DNA of 64,000 nt from Rhodospirillales bacterium (GCA_016215555.1 JACRJC010000022.1:1-64000); one strand, 5' to 3'. Shown: positions 17,502-26,601, numbered from the stretch's first letter. The notes: generated by a model from the letters alone, not told the origin. Translations and numbers: made by a program.

Positions 17502-18848
17502 ATGATCGGCCCTGCCGCCTCCTTGCTGCAACGGGCCGAAACCCTTCTGAAAGAGGGGCGGCACGACGAGGCCGCCCCCTTGTTTCATCAGGCCCTGGCC
17601 CTGGAAGGGGACCGGCGGGCGGTTATCGTCGCCATCATGGGCTGTCTGTTGGACCATCGCTTGCAAGAAGAGGCGATTCAGCTTGGCCAGGCTGGCCTGG
17701 CGCTTTTTCCCGGCGATGCGGAAGTCCGGGTCTTGAAGGGCAATGGCGAATTCCGGCAGGGATATTTCGAGGATGCCTGCGTGACGTTGGACAGGTTGGA
17801 TTCGAAAGCAGGCCCCTTGGCGCGACAAGGGCATGAGATATTTCTTTTGGCGACGATCGGAAGGGGCGAAACGCCTTCTGTCTCTGTCGGAGACCATGGC
17901 TCATTATTGTCGGCCATCGAGGAGGGCCGAGCCCCCGATCCCACCCACTGGTCCCACTGGACCCGGCATTATGACGAGCATTGGAAGATTCTGGCCGCCC
18001 GCTATATGAAGCGCTGGCTGGAGGCGAAGGGGGAAGGCGCGCCGCGCCGCCCGCCCACGGACCGGGGCTGGATTTCGGTCAACTCGATGCGCCATTACGG
18101 CAATCTTGCCCACACGATCGGCGATTACGCGACGGCCTTCCTGTATGCGCGGATGAACGGTCTGGATCTGCGAACGCCGGAATGGCAAGGCCAGTATTTC
18201 TTCGATCTCGACGATCCTTTCGCGCAGCCCGGCTTGCCTTACACGCCGGTCGACAGGGCCTGGATGATGCGTTGCCTGCACGAGAAACGGACCGAGGCGG
18301 GTCCGGCGAACGCCGATCTGTTTCATCCCGCCGTCAGCCCTCTGCCCTTGTGGGGGCAAGAGGCGGTCAGAAACCGCCTGCGGATTCGAGGCGCTTGGAA
18401 ACAGCGCTTTGCCGGGGCGTTGGATGTCACGGGCGGCGGAGCGGGACTGGTGGCGCTGCATCTGCGCTATCGCGATCTGGTCCGCCCCGACATGCAGGCC
18501 AAGCGGCCCTTCGATCTGGTTTCGTTCAAGCGCCAACTGGCGGCGCATATCTTGCGTGAACCCGCCTCGCGCTTGCTGATCCTTTCCGACGATCCCCAGC
18601 GGGCCAAGCAAGATTTCCCTGAATTCCGGCCGCAATCGACCGACGATCTGCCGCCTGAAGACGGCATCGTCTTGCATCTGCGCGACTTCTATTTGATGAC
18701 CGAGGCCGAGACGGTGATCGCCACCAGGGGCAGTTTCGCTCGCGCCGCCGTCATGATCGGACGCCAAGGCCAGCGCCTGCTGTCTCCCGATTACGAGCGG
18801 GAATGCCTGACGCCAGAAGATCCCTGGCAGAGCGACATCTACCGCTAG
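17502..18848 (+). CDS. TPR protein with possible fucosyltransferase-like domain
   Basis: A 448-residue protein. Residues about 1-110 form two to three tetratricopeptide helices (A-E-T-L-L-K-E-G-R-H-D-E-A-A-P-L-F-H-Q-A-L). The C-terminal half has A-L-H-L-R-Y-R-D near 315, L-I-L-S-D-D near 363 and V-I-A-T-R-G-S-F-A-R-A-A near 407. The order basic HxRxRD, SDD, then SxFAR resembles GT11/GT23 fucosyltransferase-like folds, which is an inference from motif order only. It ends in a 4-bp stop overlap with the convergent GT9 gene, hinting at a shared glycan function. No signal peptide seen. Specific function unknown. Confidence 0.65.
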   Translation: MIGPAASLLQRAETLLKEGRHDEAAPLFHQALALEGDRRAVIVAIMGCLLDHRLQEEAIQLGQAGLALFPGDAEVRVLKGNGEFRQGYFEDACVTLDRLDSKAGPLARQGHEIFLLATIGRGETPSVSVGDHGSLLSAIEEGRAPDPTHWSHWTRHYDEHWKILAARYMKRWLEAKGEGAPRRPPTDRGWISVNSMRHYGNLAHTIGDYATAFLYARMNGLDLRTPEWQGQYFFDLDDPFAQPGLPYTPVDRAWMMRCLHEKRTEAGPANADLFHPAVSPLPLWGQEAVRNRLRIRGAWKQRFAGALDVTGGGAGLVALHLRYRDLVRPDMQAKRPFDLVSFKRQLAAHILREPASRLLILSDDPQRAKQDFPEFRPQSTDDLPPEDGIVLHLRDFYLMTEAETVIATRGSFARAAVMIGRQGQRLLSPDYERECLTPEDPWQSDIYR

Positions 18849-19963
18849 CCCAGCATCTCGCGGGCGATTCGTATCGCCTCGCCGGCGTCGAGCCTGGCCA
18901 CGCATTCATATTGTTCGCCCCGGAACGGCAGCGTGCAATCGCCGATGCAGCCAAGGCAGGGCATTCCGGCCAGCATCACCTTGAGGTTGGCAGGGGCATA
19001 GCTGGGCGCATGCGGCAGCATTTCGCCCGCATAGGCGGCGGCGGAAAGCGACAGCGTGGGAACGCCCGATAGCGAAGCCAGATGCATGGTGGCGCTGTCG
19101 GTGGCGATGACCAGCCGGGCCGCCTTGAACAAAGGCAGCAATTGCAAGAAGGGCCGTTCGATGACGCCCAGCCGTTCGGCCAGGGAAATGAAATCGGGGT
19201 TGCGTTTCAGATCGCCCGGCCCGGCCAGCAGCCTGATGTCGAACTCGGAAAATTCGGCGGCCAGTTCCGCCCAGAAGGATGTCATGGGCTGGCGGTCGCG
19301 GCTGGAAGCAAAGGGCGAGAACAGAATCGTCGGGCGGTCCAAGATTTCGGGCGTTACGCTCAGATGACTGTCATGCAGGCGCAGATTGGGCGTGTCGGGC
19401 GTCTGTCCGCAGAGCGCTTGGGCCAGATGCAGCCAGCGTTCGATCATGGCGGCGGGGCGGGGGACTTCGACCAGCCGCGTCAATCGCTTGGCATTGTCTT
19501 CCAGGCGGCGGCCGAATTTCGGCCAGGGTTTGGGATGGAAGGCGGCCGAGAATTCGGCGCCATCGGCGGCGGCCATCAGCAGCGCGTCGTCCATCCAGGG
19601 ATGGCGGCGCCAGTCCAGCGAGACGGCTTGGCGCATGTTCCAGGACCGCACTTCGGCCAGCGTTTGAAAGCGATAGCGCACATCCGTCATCAGCCGGTAG
19701 AAGTCGAAAGTCTCGACCGCGATGCCGGGCGGCATGGCGAAAGCGGTTTTGGCCGATTCCTTGCGCAGCAAAAGGCGGATCGGTTCGCCTTCTCGCGCCA
19801 AGGGGCGAAAGGCGTCGATGACGGCGGCAAGCAGCAGCACGTCGCCCAATCCGCCGGCTTCGATCAGCAGCAGACCCTTGGGCGGTCGGCCATGGCATCG
19901 CCGTTCCCCGGCCTTCCAGGCCAAGGGATCGATCAAGGCGCGCAGGCGGCGCTTGGTAATCAT
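18845..19963 (-). CDS. GT9-family (heptosyltransferase-like) glycosyltransferase
   Basis: A 372-residue protein with the GT9 N-terminal G-G-L-G-D-V-L-L-L motif near residue 37 and the C-terminal D-S-A-T-M-H-L-A-S-L-S-G-V-P-T nucleotide-sugar region near 284. GT9 enzymes typically add heptose to lipopolysaccharide core or related glycans. A C-terminal C-L-G-C-I-G-D-C cysteine cluster is not usual for WaaC/WaaF and may bind a metal. The start codon overlaps the stop of the upstream Lrp-family gene (ATGA), implying co-transcription. Acceptor unknown. Confidence 0.8.
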   Translation of the reverse strand: MITKRRLRALIDPLAWKAGERRCHGRPPKGLLLIEAGGLGDVLLLAAVIDAFRPLAREGEPIRLLLRKESAKTAFAMPPGIAVETFDFYRLMTDVRYRFQTLAEVRSWNMRQAVSLDWRRHPWMDDALLMAAADGAEFSAAFHPKPWPKFGRRLEDNAKRLTRLVEVPRPAAMIERWLHLAQALCGQTPDTPNLRLHDSHLSVTPEILDRPTILFSPFASSRDRQPMTSFWAELAAEFSEFDIRLLAGPGDLKRNPDFISLAERLGVIERPFLQLLPLFKAARLVIATDSATMHLASLSGVPTLSLSAAAYAGEMLPHAPSYAPANLKVMLAGMPCLGCIGDCTLPFRGEQYECVARLDAGEAIRIAREMLG

Positions 19964-20478
19964 GCCTCGTGGGGGGCTTGTTCCGTCTCGCCGTCGTCGC
20001 CGGCGTTCAGATCGACCGGGACGCCGGGTTCCATCTTGGAATTGCGGATGGCCAGCGCCGATTTGACATGGCTGACATTGGGCGCCGCCGTCAGTTGGGT
20101 GGTCAGGAATTTCTGATAGGCGTCCCAGTCGGTGGCCACGACCTTAAGCAGAAAATCGGTTTCGCCTGCCAGCATGTGGCATTCGCGCACTTCCGGCCAA
20201 CTGCCGACCAGGCGCTCGAAATCCTTGAGATCGTGATCGGCCTGGCTGGACAGACCGACATGGGCGAAGACGGTGACGTGATAGCCCAAGGCCTGGGGAT
20301 CGACCTCGGCATGATAGCCTTTGATAAAGCCGGCCTCCTCCAGCGCGCGGACGCGGCGCAGGCAAGGTGGCGCCGAAATGCCGGCCCGTTTCGCCAGTTC
20401 GACATTCGTCATCCGACCGTCTTCCTGCAAATCATGCAGGATACGCCGGTCGATCCGGTCCAGTTTAACCCGCTGCAT
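19960..20478 (-). CDS. Lrp/AsnC-family transcriptional regulator
   Basis: A 172-residue regulator: N-terminal winged HTH (L-D-R-I-D-R-R-I-L-H-D-L-Q-E-D-G-R) and C-terminal RAM/effector domain with a G-E-T-D-F-L-L-K-V-V-A motif. A Gly/Asp/Glu-rich C-terminal tail of about 18 residues extends past the usual family end. Lrp-family proteins sense amino acids and control amino-acid metabolism or transport. It is divergent from the peroxiredoxin gene across 242 bp and overlaps the GT9 gene downstream by 4 bp. Target unknown. Confidence 0.9.
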   Translation of the reverse strand: MQRVKLDRIDRRILHDLQEDGRMTNVELAKRAGISAPPCLRRVRALEEAGFIKGYHAEVDPQALGYHVTVFAHVGLSSQADHDLKDFERLVGSWPEVRECHMLAGETDFLLKVVATDWDAYQKFLTTQLTAAPNVSHVKSALAIRNSKMEPGVPVDLNAGDDGETEQAPHEA

Positions 20479-20720
20479 GGAAATCCTTGGAACGCCTTCC
20501 CCTGTATTTGTGAAATTATATTATAACGGTCTGGCCGATCCGCCAAGTCCCTTCGCATCTGCAGCGAAAGAAACTTTCGTGGCACCCCTCCAGCAGTCTG
20601 TATAAAAATCAGAGGCTTGCAGCATCCTTTAGAAAGCCAAGAAACTGCTTGTAATTGTTTGACCAATTCCCTAAATTGCCTAGGCTTTCAACCCTCGATT
20701 CTAGAATGGAGAGACCCCCC

Positions 20721-21344
20721 ATGTCCGATTGCTGCAACTCGGTTGGCGTTCTTGTCGGCAAGCCGGCGCCCGATTTCACGGCGCCCGCCGTCATGCCCAG
20801 CAATGAAATCAATCCGTCCTTCAATCTCAAAGCCTATCTGGCCGGCGGCTACGGCCTGGTTTTCTTTTGGCCGCTCGACTTCACCTTCGTCTGCCCCTCG
20901 GAAATCCTGGCCCACGATCATCGCCTGAAGGCCTTCGAGGAGCGCAACACCAAGCTGGTCGGGGTTTCGATCGATTCGCACTTCACCCATCTGGCCTGGA
21001 AGAACACGCCGGTCGAGAAGGGCGGTCTGGGCAATGTCCAGTTCCCGATGGTGGCCGACATCAACCAGTCGATCTGCAAAAGCTATGGCGTTCAGTTGCC
21101 GGGCGGCATGGCGTTGCGCGGCACCTTCCTGATCGACAAGAACGGCATCGTGCAAAGCCAGCATGTCAACAATCTGCCCCTGGGCCGCAATGTCGATGAG
21201 GCGCTGCGCCTGGTCGATGCGCTGCAGTTCACCGAGCAGCATGGCGAGGTTTGCCCCGCCGGCTGGCAGAAGGGCAAGCCCGGCATGAAGGCCAACCCCT
21301 CGGGTGTGGCCGAATATCTGGCCAAGCACGCCAAGGAGCTTTAG
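20721..21344 (+). CDS. Typical 2-Cys peroxiredoxin (AhpC/Prx)
   Basis: Thiol peroxidase reducing H2O2 and alkyl hydroperoxides. The 207-residue protein has the peroxidatic Cys58 in F-T-F-V-C-P-S-E and the resolving Cys178 in G-E-V-C-P-A-G-W. Start MSDCCNS is preceded by GGAGAG; the extra N-terminal Cys pair is unusual. trxB follows on the same strand after an intrinsic terminator, so it is functionally linked (thioredoxin reductase could recharge it) yet separately transcribed. Upstream, CAATT-ccctA-AATTG near 20664-20678 could be a regulator site. Confidence 0.92.
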   Translation: MSDCCNSVGVLVGKPAPDFTAPAVMPSNEINPSFNLKAYLAGGYGLVFFWPLDFTFVCPSEILAHDHRLKAFEERNTKLVGVSIDSHFTHLAWKNTPVEKGGLGNVQFPMVADINQSICKSYGVQLPGGMALRGTFLIDKNGIVQSQHVNNLPLGRNVDEALRLVDALQFTEQHGEVCPAGWQKGKPGMKANPSGVAEYLAKHAKEL

Positions 21345-21365
21345 CAGTCTTCCAAAGCGCGTAAA

Positions 21366-21400
21366 AAAGCGGGCTGGAAGCGATTCCGGCCCGCTTTCGT
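21366..21400 (+). terminator. Rho-independent terminator of the peroxiredoxin gene
   Basis: Arms AAAGCGGGC (21366-21374) and GCCCGCTTT (21389-21397), with a T-rich tail cgttc. It lies about 20 bp after the stop codon and separates the peroxiredoxin from trxB. Confidence 0.8.
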
Positions 21401-21468
21401 TCATGCCGCCTTGCCACTGGGGCCCAGCCTACCTATTCTAAGCCCCCCAAGCACAAAGGAAGCGTCGG

Positions 21469-22416
21469 ATGGCGACCAAACAGACGAAAGTTCTTATTCT
21501 GGGTTCCGGCCCGGCCGGCTTGACGACGGCGATTTATGCGGCCAGAGCCAATATGAAACCGATCCTGCTGGCCGGTTTGCAACCGGGCGGGCAGTTGACC
21601 ATCACCACCGACATCGAGAACTTCCCCGGTTTCGCCGAGCCGGTGGGCGGGCCTTGGCTGATGGAACAGATGCAAAAGCAGGCCGAGAATGTCGGCGCCG
21701 AGATCGTTTATGACCTCGCCGTCAAGGTCGATATGTCCAAGCGCCCCTTTAGCGTCGAGTCCGATTCCGGCGACCTCTATCTGGGCGAAACGCTGGTCAT
21801 CTGCACCGGCGCCTCGGCCAAGTGGCTGGGCATTCCGACCGAGAAGACTTTCCAGGGCTATGGCGTGTCGGCCTGCGCCACCTGCGACGGCTTTTTCTTC
21901 CGCGGCAAGGAAGTGGCCATCGTCGGCGGCGGCAATACGGCGGTCGAGGAAGCGATCTACCTGACCAACCATGCCAGCAAGGTGACGCTGATTCACCGGC
22001 GCGATTCGCTGCGCGCCGAAAAAATCATGCAGGACCGCCTGTTCGCCAATCCCAAGATCGACGTCATCTGGGATTCAGTGGTCGATGAGGTGGTCGGCGA
22101 CAGCAATCCGCCGTCGATGAACGGGCTGAAACTGAAGAACGTGAAGACGGGCGCGATCAGCCATCTGAAGGTCGATGGCTTGTTCGTGGCCATCGGGCAC
22201 TCGCCGAACACGGAATTGTTCAAGGGCGAGCTGGACATGGATGACGAAGGCTATCTGGTCACGGCGCCGGGTTCGGTCGCCACCAACGTCCCCGGCGTTT
22301 TCGCCGCCGGCGACGTTCAAGACAAGATCTATCGCCAGGCGGTGACGGCGGCCGGCACCGGCTGTATGGCCGCCATCGAGGCCGACCGCTTCCTGGTTAT
22401 GAACGGCGGGCACTGA
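21469..22416 (+). CDS. trxB: Thioredoxin-disulfide reductase
   Basis: FAD/NADPH-dependent reduction of thioredoxin. The 315-residue protein shows the FAD loop G-S-G-P-A-G-L-T-T-A near residue 12, the redox-active C-A-T-C-D-G near 138, the NADPH loop G-G-G-N-T-A-V-E-E-A near 155 and the C-terminal F-A-A-G-D-V-Q-D motif. Its TGA overlaps the LysR ATG by one base, implying co-transcription with that regulator. Confidence 0.96.
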   Translation: MATKQTKVLILGSGPAGLTTAIYAARANMKPILLAGLQPGGQLTITTDIENFPGFAEPVGGPWLMEQMQKQAENVGAEIVYDLAVKVDMSKRPFSVESDSGDLYLGETLVICTGASAKWLGIPTEKTFQGYGVSACATCDGFFFRGKEVAIVGGGNTAVEEAIYLTNHASKVTLIHRRDSLRAEKIMQDRLFANPKIDVIWDSVVDEVVGDSNPPSMNGLKLKNVKTGAISHLKVDGLFVAIGHSPNTELFKGELDMDDEGYLVTAPGSVATNVPGVFAAGDVQDKIYRQAVTAAGTGCMAAIEADRFLVMNGGH

Positions 22417-23324
22417 TGTCCAACATGGACTGGGACAAGCTTCGGGTTTTTCATGCGGTGGCGGAAGCGGGCAGCTTCACCCATGCCGGCGAAACCCTGA
22501 ATCTGAGCCAGTCCGCCGTCAGCCGCCAGATCAGCGCCTTGGAAGAAAGCCTGGGCGTCACGCTTTTCCACCGCCATGCGCGCGGCCTGATCCTGACCGA
22601 GCCCGGCGAATTGCTGTTTCGCACGGCGCGCGAGGTCTTCGCCAAGCTGGCGATGACGGAAGCGCAACTGGCCGAGGGCAAGGACCATCCGCAAGGCCCC
22701 TTGAAAATCACCACCACGGTGGCTTTCGGAACCTTGTGGCTGACGCCGCGCATCCGCGAATTCCTGGATCTTTATCCCGACATCACGGTTTCCATGGTGC
22801 TGGACGATGGCGAGTTGGATCTGTCGATGCGCCAGGCCGACGTCGCCATCCGCATGCAGCCGCCCAGGCAGCATGATCTGGTCCAGCGCCATCTGATGAC
22901 CATGCGCCACCGCGTTTACGCGGCGCCGGAGTATTTGAAGAAATACGGCATGCCGCGCTCGCCGGCTGAGTTGGACCGTCATCGCATCATCATTTACGGC
23001 GATGTCGGCACGTTGCCCATCGCCGACGTCAATTGGCTGCTGGAAGCCGGCGCCAATCCCGACAAGCCGAGGCGGGCGGCCCTGACCGTCAACAATATCT
23101 ACGGCATCTTCAAGGCGGTGCTGTCGGGACTGGGACTGGCGGCGCTGCCCGATTATATGTCGCAGGAAGCCAATCATCTGGTCGAGATTCTGCCCGAACT
23201 CGAAGGCCCGCCGATCGAGGCCTATTTCGTCTATCCCGAAGAGCTTCGCAATTCGAAGCGCATCGCCGTCTTCCGCGACTTCCTGCTGCGCAAGATTTCC
23301 GAGCAGGGACAGGGCAAGGGGTAG
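22416..23324 (+). CDS. LysR-family transcriptional regulator
   Basis: A 302-residue LTTR. The N-terminal HTH is clear (F-H-A-V-A-E-A-G-S-F-T-H-A-G-E followed by L-N-L-S-Q-S-A-V-S-R-Q-I), and a PBP-like effector domain follows. It overlaps the trxB stop by one base, so the two are translationally coupled. Direct control of trxB would be atypical for an LTTR in the same orientation; control of the downstream iron operon across 182 bp is equally possible. Ligand unknown. Confidence 0.9.
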   Translation: MSNMDWDKLRVFHAVAEAGSFTHAGETLNLSQSAVSRQISALEESLGVTLFHRHARGLILTEPGELLFRTAREVFAKLAMTEAQLAEGKDHPQGPLKITTTVAFGTLWLTPRIREFLDLYPDITVSMVLDDGELDLSMRQADVAIRMQPPRQHDLVQRHLMTMRHRVYAAPEYLKKYGMPRSPAELDRHRIIIYGDVGTLPIADVNWLLEAGANPDKPRRAALTVNNIYGIFKAVLSGLGLAALPDYMSQEANHLVEILPELEGPPIEAYFVYPEELRNSKRIAVFRDFLLRKISEQGQGKG

Positions 23325-23392
23325 GCTTTTATCCGCCCCGAAGCCAACACTTCGTAAAAATCGTTGAATCTCAGATAGATGGGAAGATTGCG

Positions 23393-23454
23393 AATCTGCC
23401 TTGACAGATTGCGGATAAGAGCTATTCTCACCTCCGCTTTGCGAATGACTCGCA
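23393..23454. promoter_or_regulatory. Candidate operator(s) of the iron-uptake operon
   Basis: Two inverted repeats lie between the LysR gene and ftrA: AATCTG-ccttga-CAGATT at 23393-23410 and TGCGA-atgac-TCGCA at 23440-23454. The second is about 53 bp before the ftrA ATG and has the short-arm shape of Fur/Irr-type boxes in alphaproteobacteria, though it does not match a consensus well. Iron-responsive control is inferred from the operon content. Confidence 0.4.
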
Positions 23455-23506
23455 GTAGCGTTAACCTAGAACGGCTTCCCCCGGTCTGCGAGAGGAGAAA
23501 CTTTCG

Positions 23507-24055
23507 ATGTCTGTGAAAACCCCTAAATTCTTGGCGGTATTGGCGCTGGCCGGATTGGCGGCCACGGTGGCCCTGGCCAAGGAATATCCCATCGGGAAAC
23601 CGGTCACCAAGAACGGCATGGAGGTGGCGGCAGTCTATCTGCAGCCCATCGAGATGGAGCCCAAGGGCATGATGCGCCCCGCAGCCGAGTCCGACATTCA
23701 TCTTGAAGCCGATATCAAAGCCACCCAGGGCAATGTGAACGGCATCGCCGAGGGCGAATGGGTGCCCTATCTCTCCATCACATACGAACTTACCAAGGCA
23801 GGCAGTAGCGACGTGATCAAGGGACCGATGATGCCGATGGTGGCCAGCGACGGCCCGCATTACGGCGACAATGTCAAGCTGATGGGGCCCGGCAAATACA
23901 AGCTGAAGCTGGTCGTCTCGGCGCCCGACGCCAATCCGCACAATCATTTCGGTCGCCACACCGATAAGGAAACCGGGGTTGCGCCCTGGTTCAAGCCGTT
24001 CGAGGCGGAATATGACTTCACCTTCGCCGGCACCGGCAAGAAGGGGGGCTACTGA
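23507..24055 (+). CDS. ftrA: Periplasmic P19/Tp34-family iron-binding protein
   Basis: A 182-residue periplasmic protein with an N-terminal signal peptide (cleavage likely after V-A-L-A, near residue 25). It shows the P19 hallmarks E-M-E-P-K-G-M-M, H-L-E-A-D-I and H-Y-G-D-N, with Met, His and Asp/Glu for copper/iron binding. In FtrABCD/FetMP-type systems this protein delivers iron to the FTR1 permease. It heads a tight four-gene unit with a purine-rich site (GAGAGGAGAAA) before the ATG. Confidence 0.87.
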   Translation: MSVKTPKFLAVLALAGLAATVALAKEYPIGKPVTKNGMEVAAVYLQPIEMEPKGMMRPAAESDIHLEADIKATQGNVNGIAEGEWVPYLSITYELTKAGSSDVIKGPMMPMVASDGPHYGDNVKLMGPGKYKLKLVVSAPDANPHNHFGRHTDKETGVAPWFKPFEAEYDFTFAGTGKKGGY

Positions 24056-24056
24056 C

Positions 24057-24389
24057 ATGAATTTGAATTCCCTGCGGCTGTCTTTGGTTCTTTCCTGTCT
24101 TGCCGGGGCCGCTGTTGCCGAGGACATGCCGATCTTCAAGCTTGACATGAAGGACGGCGTCATGACGCCGCTTAAAGTCGAGGCGGCCGCAGGGAAGCCC
24201 TTCAAGATCGAGATCACCAATTCCGGCAAATCGCCGGTTGAATTCGAAAGCCTGGAATTGCGCAAGGAAAAGGTGCTGGCGCCGGGCGGTTCGGGTTCGG
24301 TGGTGTTTCGAAAATTGTCGCCTGGAACCTACGTCTTCTTTGACGAATTTCACCCAGACTCCCCCAAGGGAACGTTGGAGGTCAAATGA
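24057..24389 (+). CDS. ftrB: Cupredoxin-like periplasmic protein of the iron transporter
   Basis: A 110-residue secreted protein: signal peptide ending A-A-V-A near residue 21, then a small beta-sandwich typical of FtrB/EfeO N-terminal cupredoxin domains. Conserved segments include I-E-I-T-N-S-G-K-S-P-V-E-F-E-S and Y-V-F-F-D-E-F-H-P. The canonical cupredoxin Cys is absent, as is common in this subfamily; iron oxidation may rely on the Glu, His and Met groups. It starts 1 nt after the ftrA stop and overlaps ftrC. Confidence 0.82.
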   Translation: MNLNSLRLSLVLSCLAGAAVAEDMPIFKLDMKDGVMTPLKVEAAAGKPFKIEITNSGKSPVEFESLELRKEKVLAPGGSGSVVFRKLSPGTYVFFDEFHPDSPKGTLEVK

Positions 24390-25243
24390 ACGGTCTTCTG
24401 GGACAAGTCGGTTTCGTGGTCTGGCGCGAAAGCATCGAGGCGCTGCTGATCATCGCCATTCTCGATGCCTGGCTGGCACATGATGAAAAGGTCACTCATC
24501 GGCTTGAGCATGCAAGGCGCTATCTTGCCGGCGGCGTGCTGGCAGGGCTGGTGCTGGCCGGTCTGCTGGGCGGATTGTTCCTGGTCTTTGGCGAGGCGCT
24601 GGCCGACGAGGGCCAGGAAATCTTCCATACCGCAATGGTTTTCATCGCGGCAGGACTGATCCTGCAGATGATTTTCTGGATGCGCAAACATGCCCGCAAT
24701 CTGAAACGGGAATTGGAAAATACCGCTCAGCGTTCGCTGGACAAGGCCGGCCTTGCCGGTGTGTTCGTCCTGGTCATGGTCGCGGTGGCGCGAGAGGGGG
24801 CCGAGACGGTGGTCTTCCTCTACGGCATTCTGGGCGGCGGCGGCATCGAGCCCTGGCCCGCCGGCCTGGCTGCGGCGGCGGGCTTGCTCTGCGCTCTATT
24901 CAGCTATGCCTTGATCCGGCTGGGCGGGCGTTATCTGTCCTGGCGCGGATTCTTTCAGGCCACCGAAGTCATGCTGTTGTTTCTGGTGGCGTCGCTGACC
25001 ATGGCCGGATTCGATCATCTGGCCAGCATGGGCATCATTCCCATTCCCGGAGGCCCCCTGTGGGACAGTACGTTTCTCATCGACGACAGCAGTACCTGGG
25101 GGGGGCTGTTCGCCGCTCTGACCGGATATCGCGCCAAGCCGGACGCGCTGAACCTGATCGTCTATGCCGGTTACTGGATTGCGGTCTTGCTGGCTTTGCG
25201 CCTCAATGATGCGCAGACCCACAAACGCCTGTCGCCCGCATGA
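24386..25243 (+). CDS. ftrC: FTR1-family iron permease
   Basis: A 285-residue inner-membrane protein with about seven hydrophobic helices. The two iron-translocation motifs of the FTR1 family are present as R-E-S-I-E-A in helix 1 (usual form REGLE) and R-E-G-A-E-T near residue 133. The first motif has Ser in place of Gly. Ferric or ferrous iron passes after handling by the periplasmic partners. Start and stop both overlap neighbouring genes by 4 bp, implying strict stoichiometry. Confidence 0.88.
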   Translation: MNGLLGQVGFVVWRESIEALLIIAILDAWLAHDEKVTHRLEHARRYLAGGVLAGLVLAGLLGGLFLVFGEALADEGQEIFHTAMVFIAAGLILQMIFWMRKHARNLKRELENTAQRSLDKAGLAGVFVLVMVAVAREGAETVVFLYGILGGGGIEPWPAGLAAAAGLLCALFSYALIRLGGRYLSWRGFFQATEVMLLFLVASLTMAGFDHLASMGIIPIPGGPLWDSTFLIDDSSTWGGLFAALTGYRAKPDALNLIVYAGYWIAVLLALRLNDAQTHKRLSPA

Positions 25244-26601
25244 CGCTGGCCGCTCTCGGTGACTGGCTAAAGACACATCAGCCGGGCATTCGACGTCTGC
25301 AGTGGTCGGTGGTGCTGGTCTATGCCCTGCTGGTCGGCCTGCCGGCCTTTCTGGATTTGCCAGACCGCGCGCAGCATCTTTGGAACAGCCTGACCCTATT
25401 CGCGCAATTTGTCTTCTGGGGGCTGTGGTGGCCGTTGGTGTTGTTGGCGACCCTGTTGCTGGGCCGCGTCTGGTGCGGGTTCCTTTGCCCCGAAGGCATG
25501 TTGTCGGAACTGGCCAGCGCCAAGGGGCTGGGCCATTCGCCGCCGCGCTGGATGCGCTGGGGCGGCTGGCCCTTTGCGGCCTTTGCGCTGACCACGCTCT
25601 ATGGGCAAATGGTCAGCGTCTATCAATATCCGAAACCGGCCTTGCTGATTCTGGGCGGTTCGACCCTGGCCGCCATCGCCGTCGGCTATCTTTATGGACG
25701 CAACAAGCGCGTCTGGTGCCGCTATCTTTGCCCGGTCAACGGCGTCTTCGGCCTGCTGGCCAAATTGTCGCCTCTGCATTTCAAGGTGGACCCACTGGCT
25801 TGGGGGCAATCGCAGGAACGGCATCAGCCTTTGCCTTCCTTCAACTGCGCGCCCTTGGTGCCGGTACGCAATATGCAAAGCGCCGCCGCCTGCCATATGT
25901 GCGGGCGCTGTTCGGGATTCAGAGAGTCGGTGGAACTTTCCTGGCGTTCGCCCTTCAGCGAAATCGTGACCGTCGCCGGCCATAAGCCCAGCTCTTGGGA
26001 AAGCGCCCTCATTCTGTTCGGACTGATGGGCGTGGCTTTGGGCGCTTTCCATTGGTCGGGCAGCGCCGCCTTTATCGCGCTAAAACAGGCGCTGGCTGAG
26101 GCGCTGGTTGAAATGGGCATTCTCTGGCCCCTGGAAGCGACGGCGCCCTGGTGGCTGCTGACCGACTATCCGCAATTGAACGACGTGATGACGATCCTGG
26201 ATGGCGTTGCATTGATTCTGTTCATTCTTGGATTGATGCTGTTCGCGGGGGGCGCTTTGGCCGTCCTGATCTTGGCGGCGTCCCTGATTTGCGGAACGGC
26301 CAGGGTTTGGCGGAGCTTTCATCATCTGGTCCAGGCGTTGATTCCCCTTGCCGGGGCCGGTGTGATTTTGGGCCTGTCGGCCCTGACGGTTTCAATTCTG
26401 AAAAGCGAAGGCATCGTCCTGCCGGCCGTCGCGGAAGTTCGCGCAACTCTGCTGGGCCTAGCCGCTTTGGCTTCGATCCATCTTGGCTGGAAAATTCTTG
26501 CCTTGTACGCGCAAGGTTGGCGGCGCTTGGCGGCCATGGCGCCCATGCTGGGAGCTGTCGGCCTGGGGACTGCCGTCTGGGGATCGTTGTTCTGGAGTTA
26601 G
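25240..26601 (+). CDS. ftrD: Polyferredoxin-type 4Fe-4S membrane protein of the iron transporter
   Basis: A 453-residue membrane protein related to NapH/CcoG polyferredoxins. Transmembrane segments flank C-G-F-L-C-P-E-G near residue 82 and C-R-Y-L-C-P-V-N near 163. A soluble C-H-M-C-G-R-C segment near 220 has only part of a 4Fe-4S motif. FtrD-type proteins are thought to supply or accept electrons during iron import. It ends in a 4-bp TTAG overlap with the convergent DsrE-like gene. Confidence 0.82.
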   Translation: MTLAALGDWLKTHQPGIRRLQWSVVLVYALLVGLPAFLDLPDRAQHLWNSLTLFAQFVFWGLWWPLVLLATLLLGRVWCGFLCPEGMLSELASAKGLGHSPPRWMRWGGWPFAAFALTTLYGQMVSVYQYPKPALLILGGSTLAAIAVGYLYGRNKRVWCRYLCPVNGVFGLLAKLSPLHFKVDPLAWGQSQERHQPLPSFNCAPLVPVRNMQSAAACHMCGRCSGFRESVELSWRSPFSEIVTVAGHKPSSWESALILFGLMGVALGAFHWSGSAAFIALKQALAEALVEMGILWPLEATAPWWLLTDYPQLNDVMTILDGVALILFILGLMLFAGGALAVLILAASLICGTARVWRSFHHLVQALIPLAGAGVILGLSALTVSILKSEGIVLPAVAEVRATLLGLAALASIHLGWKILALYAQGWRRLAAMAPMLGAVGLGTAVWGSLFWS

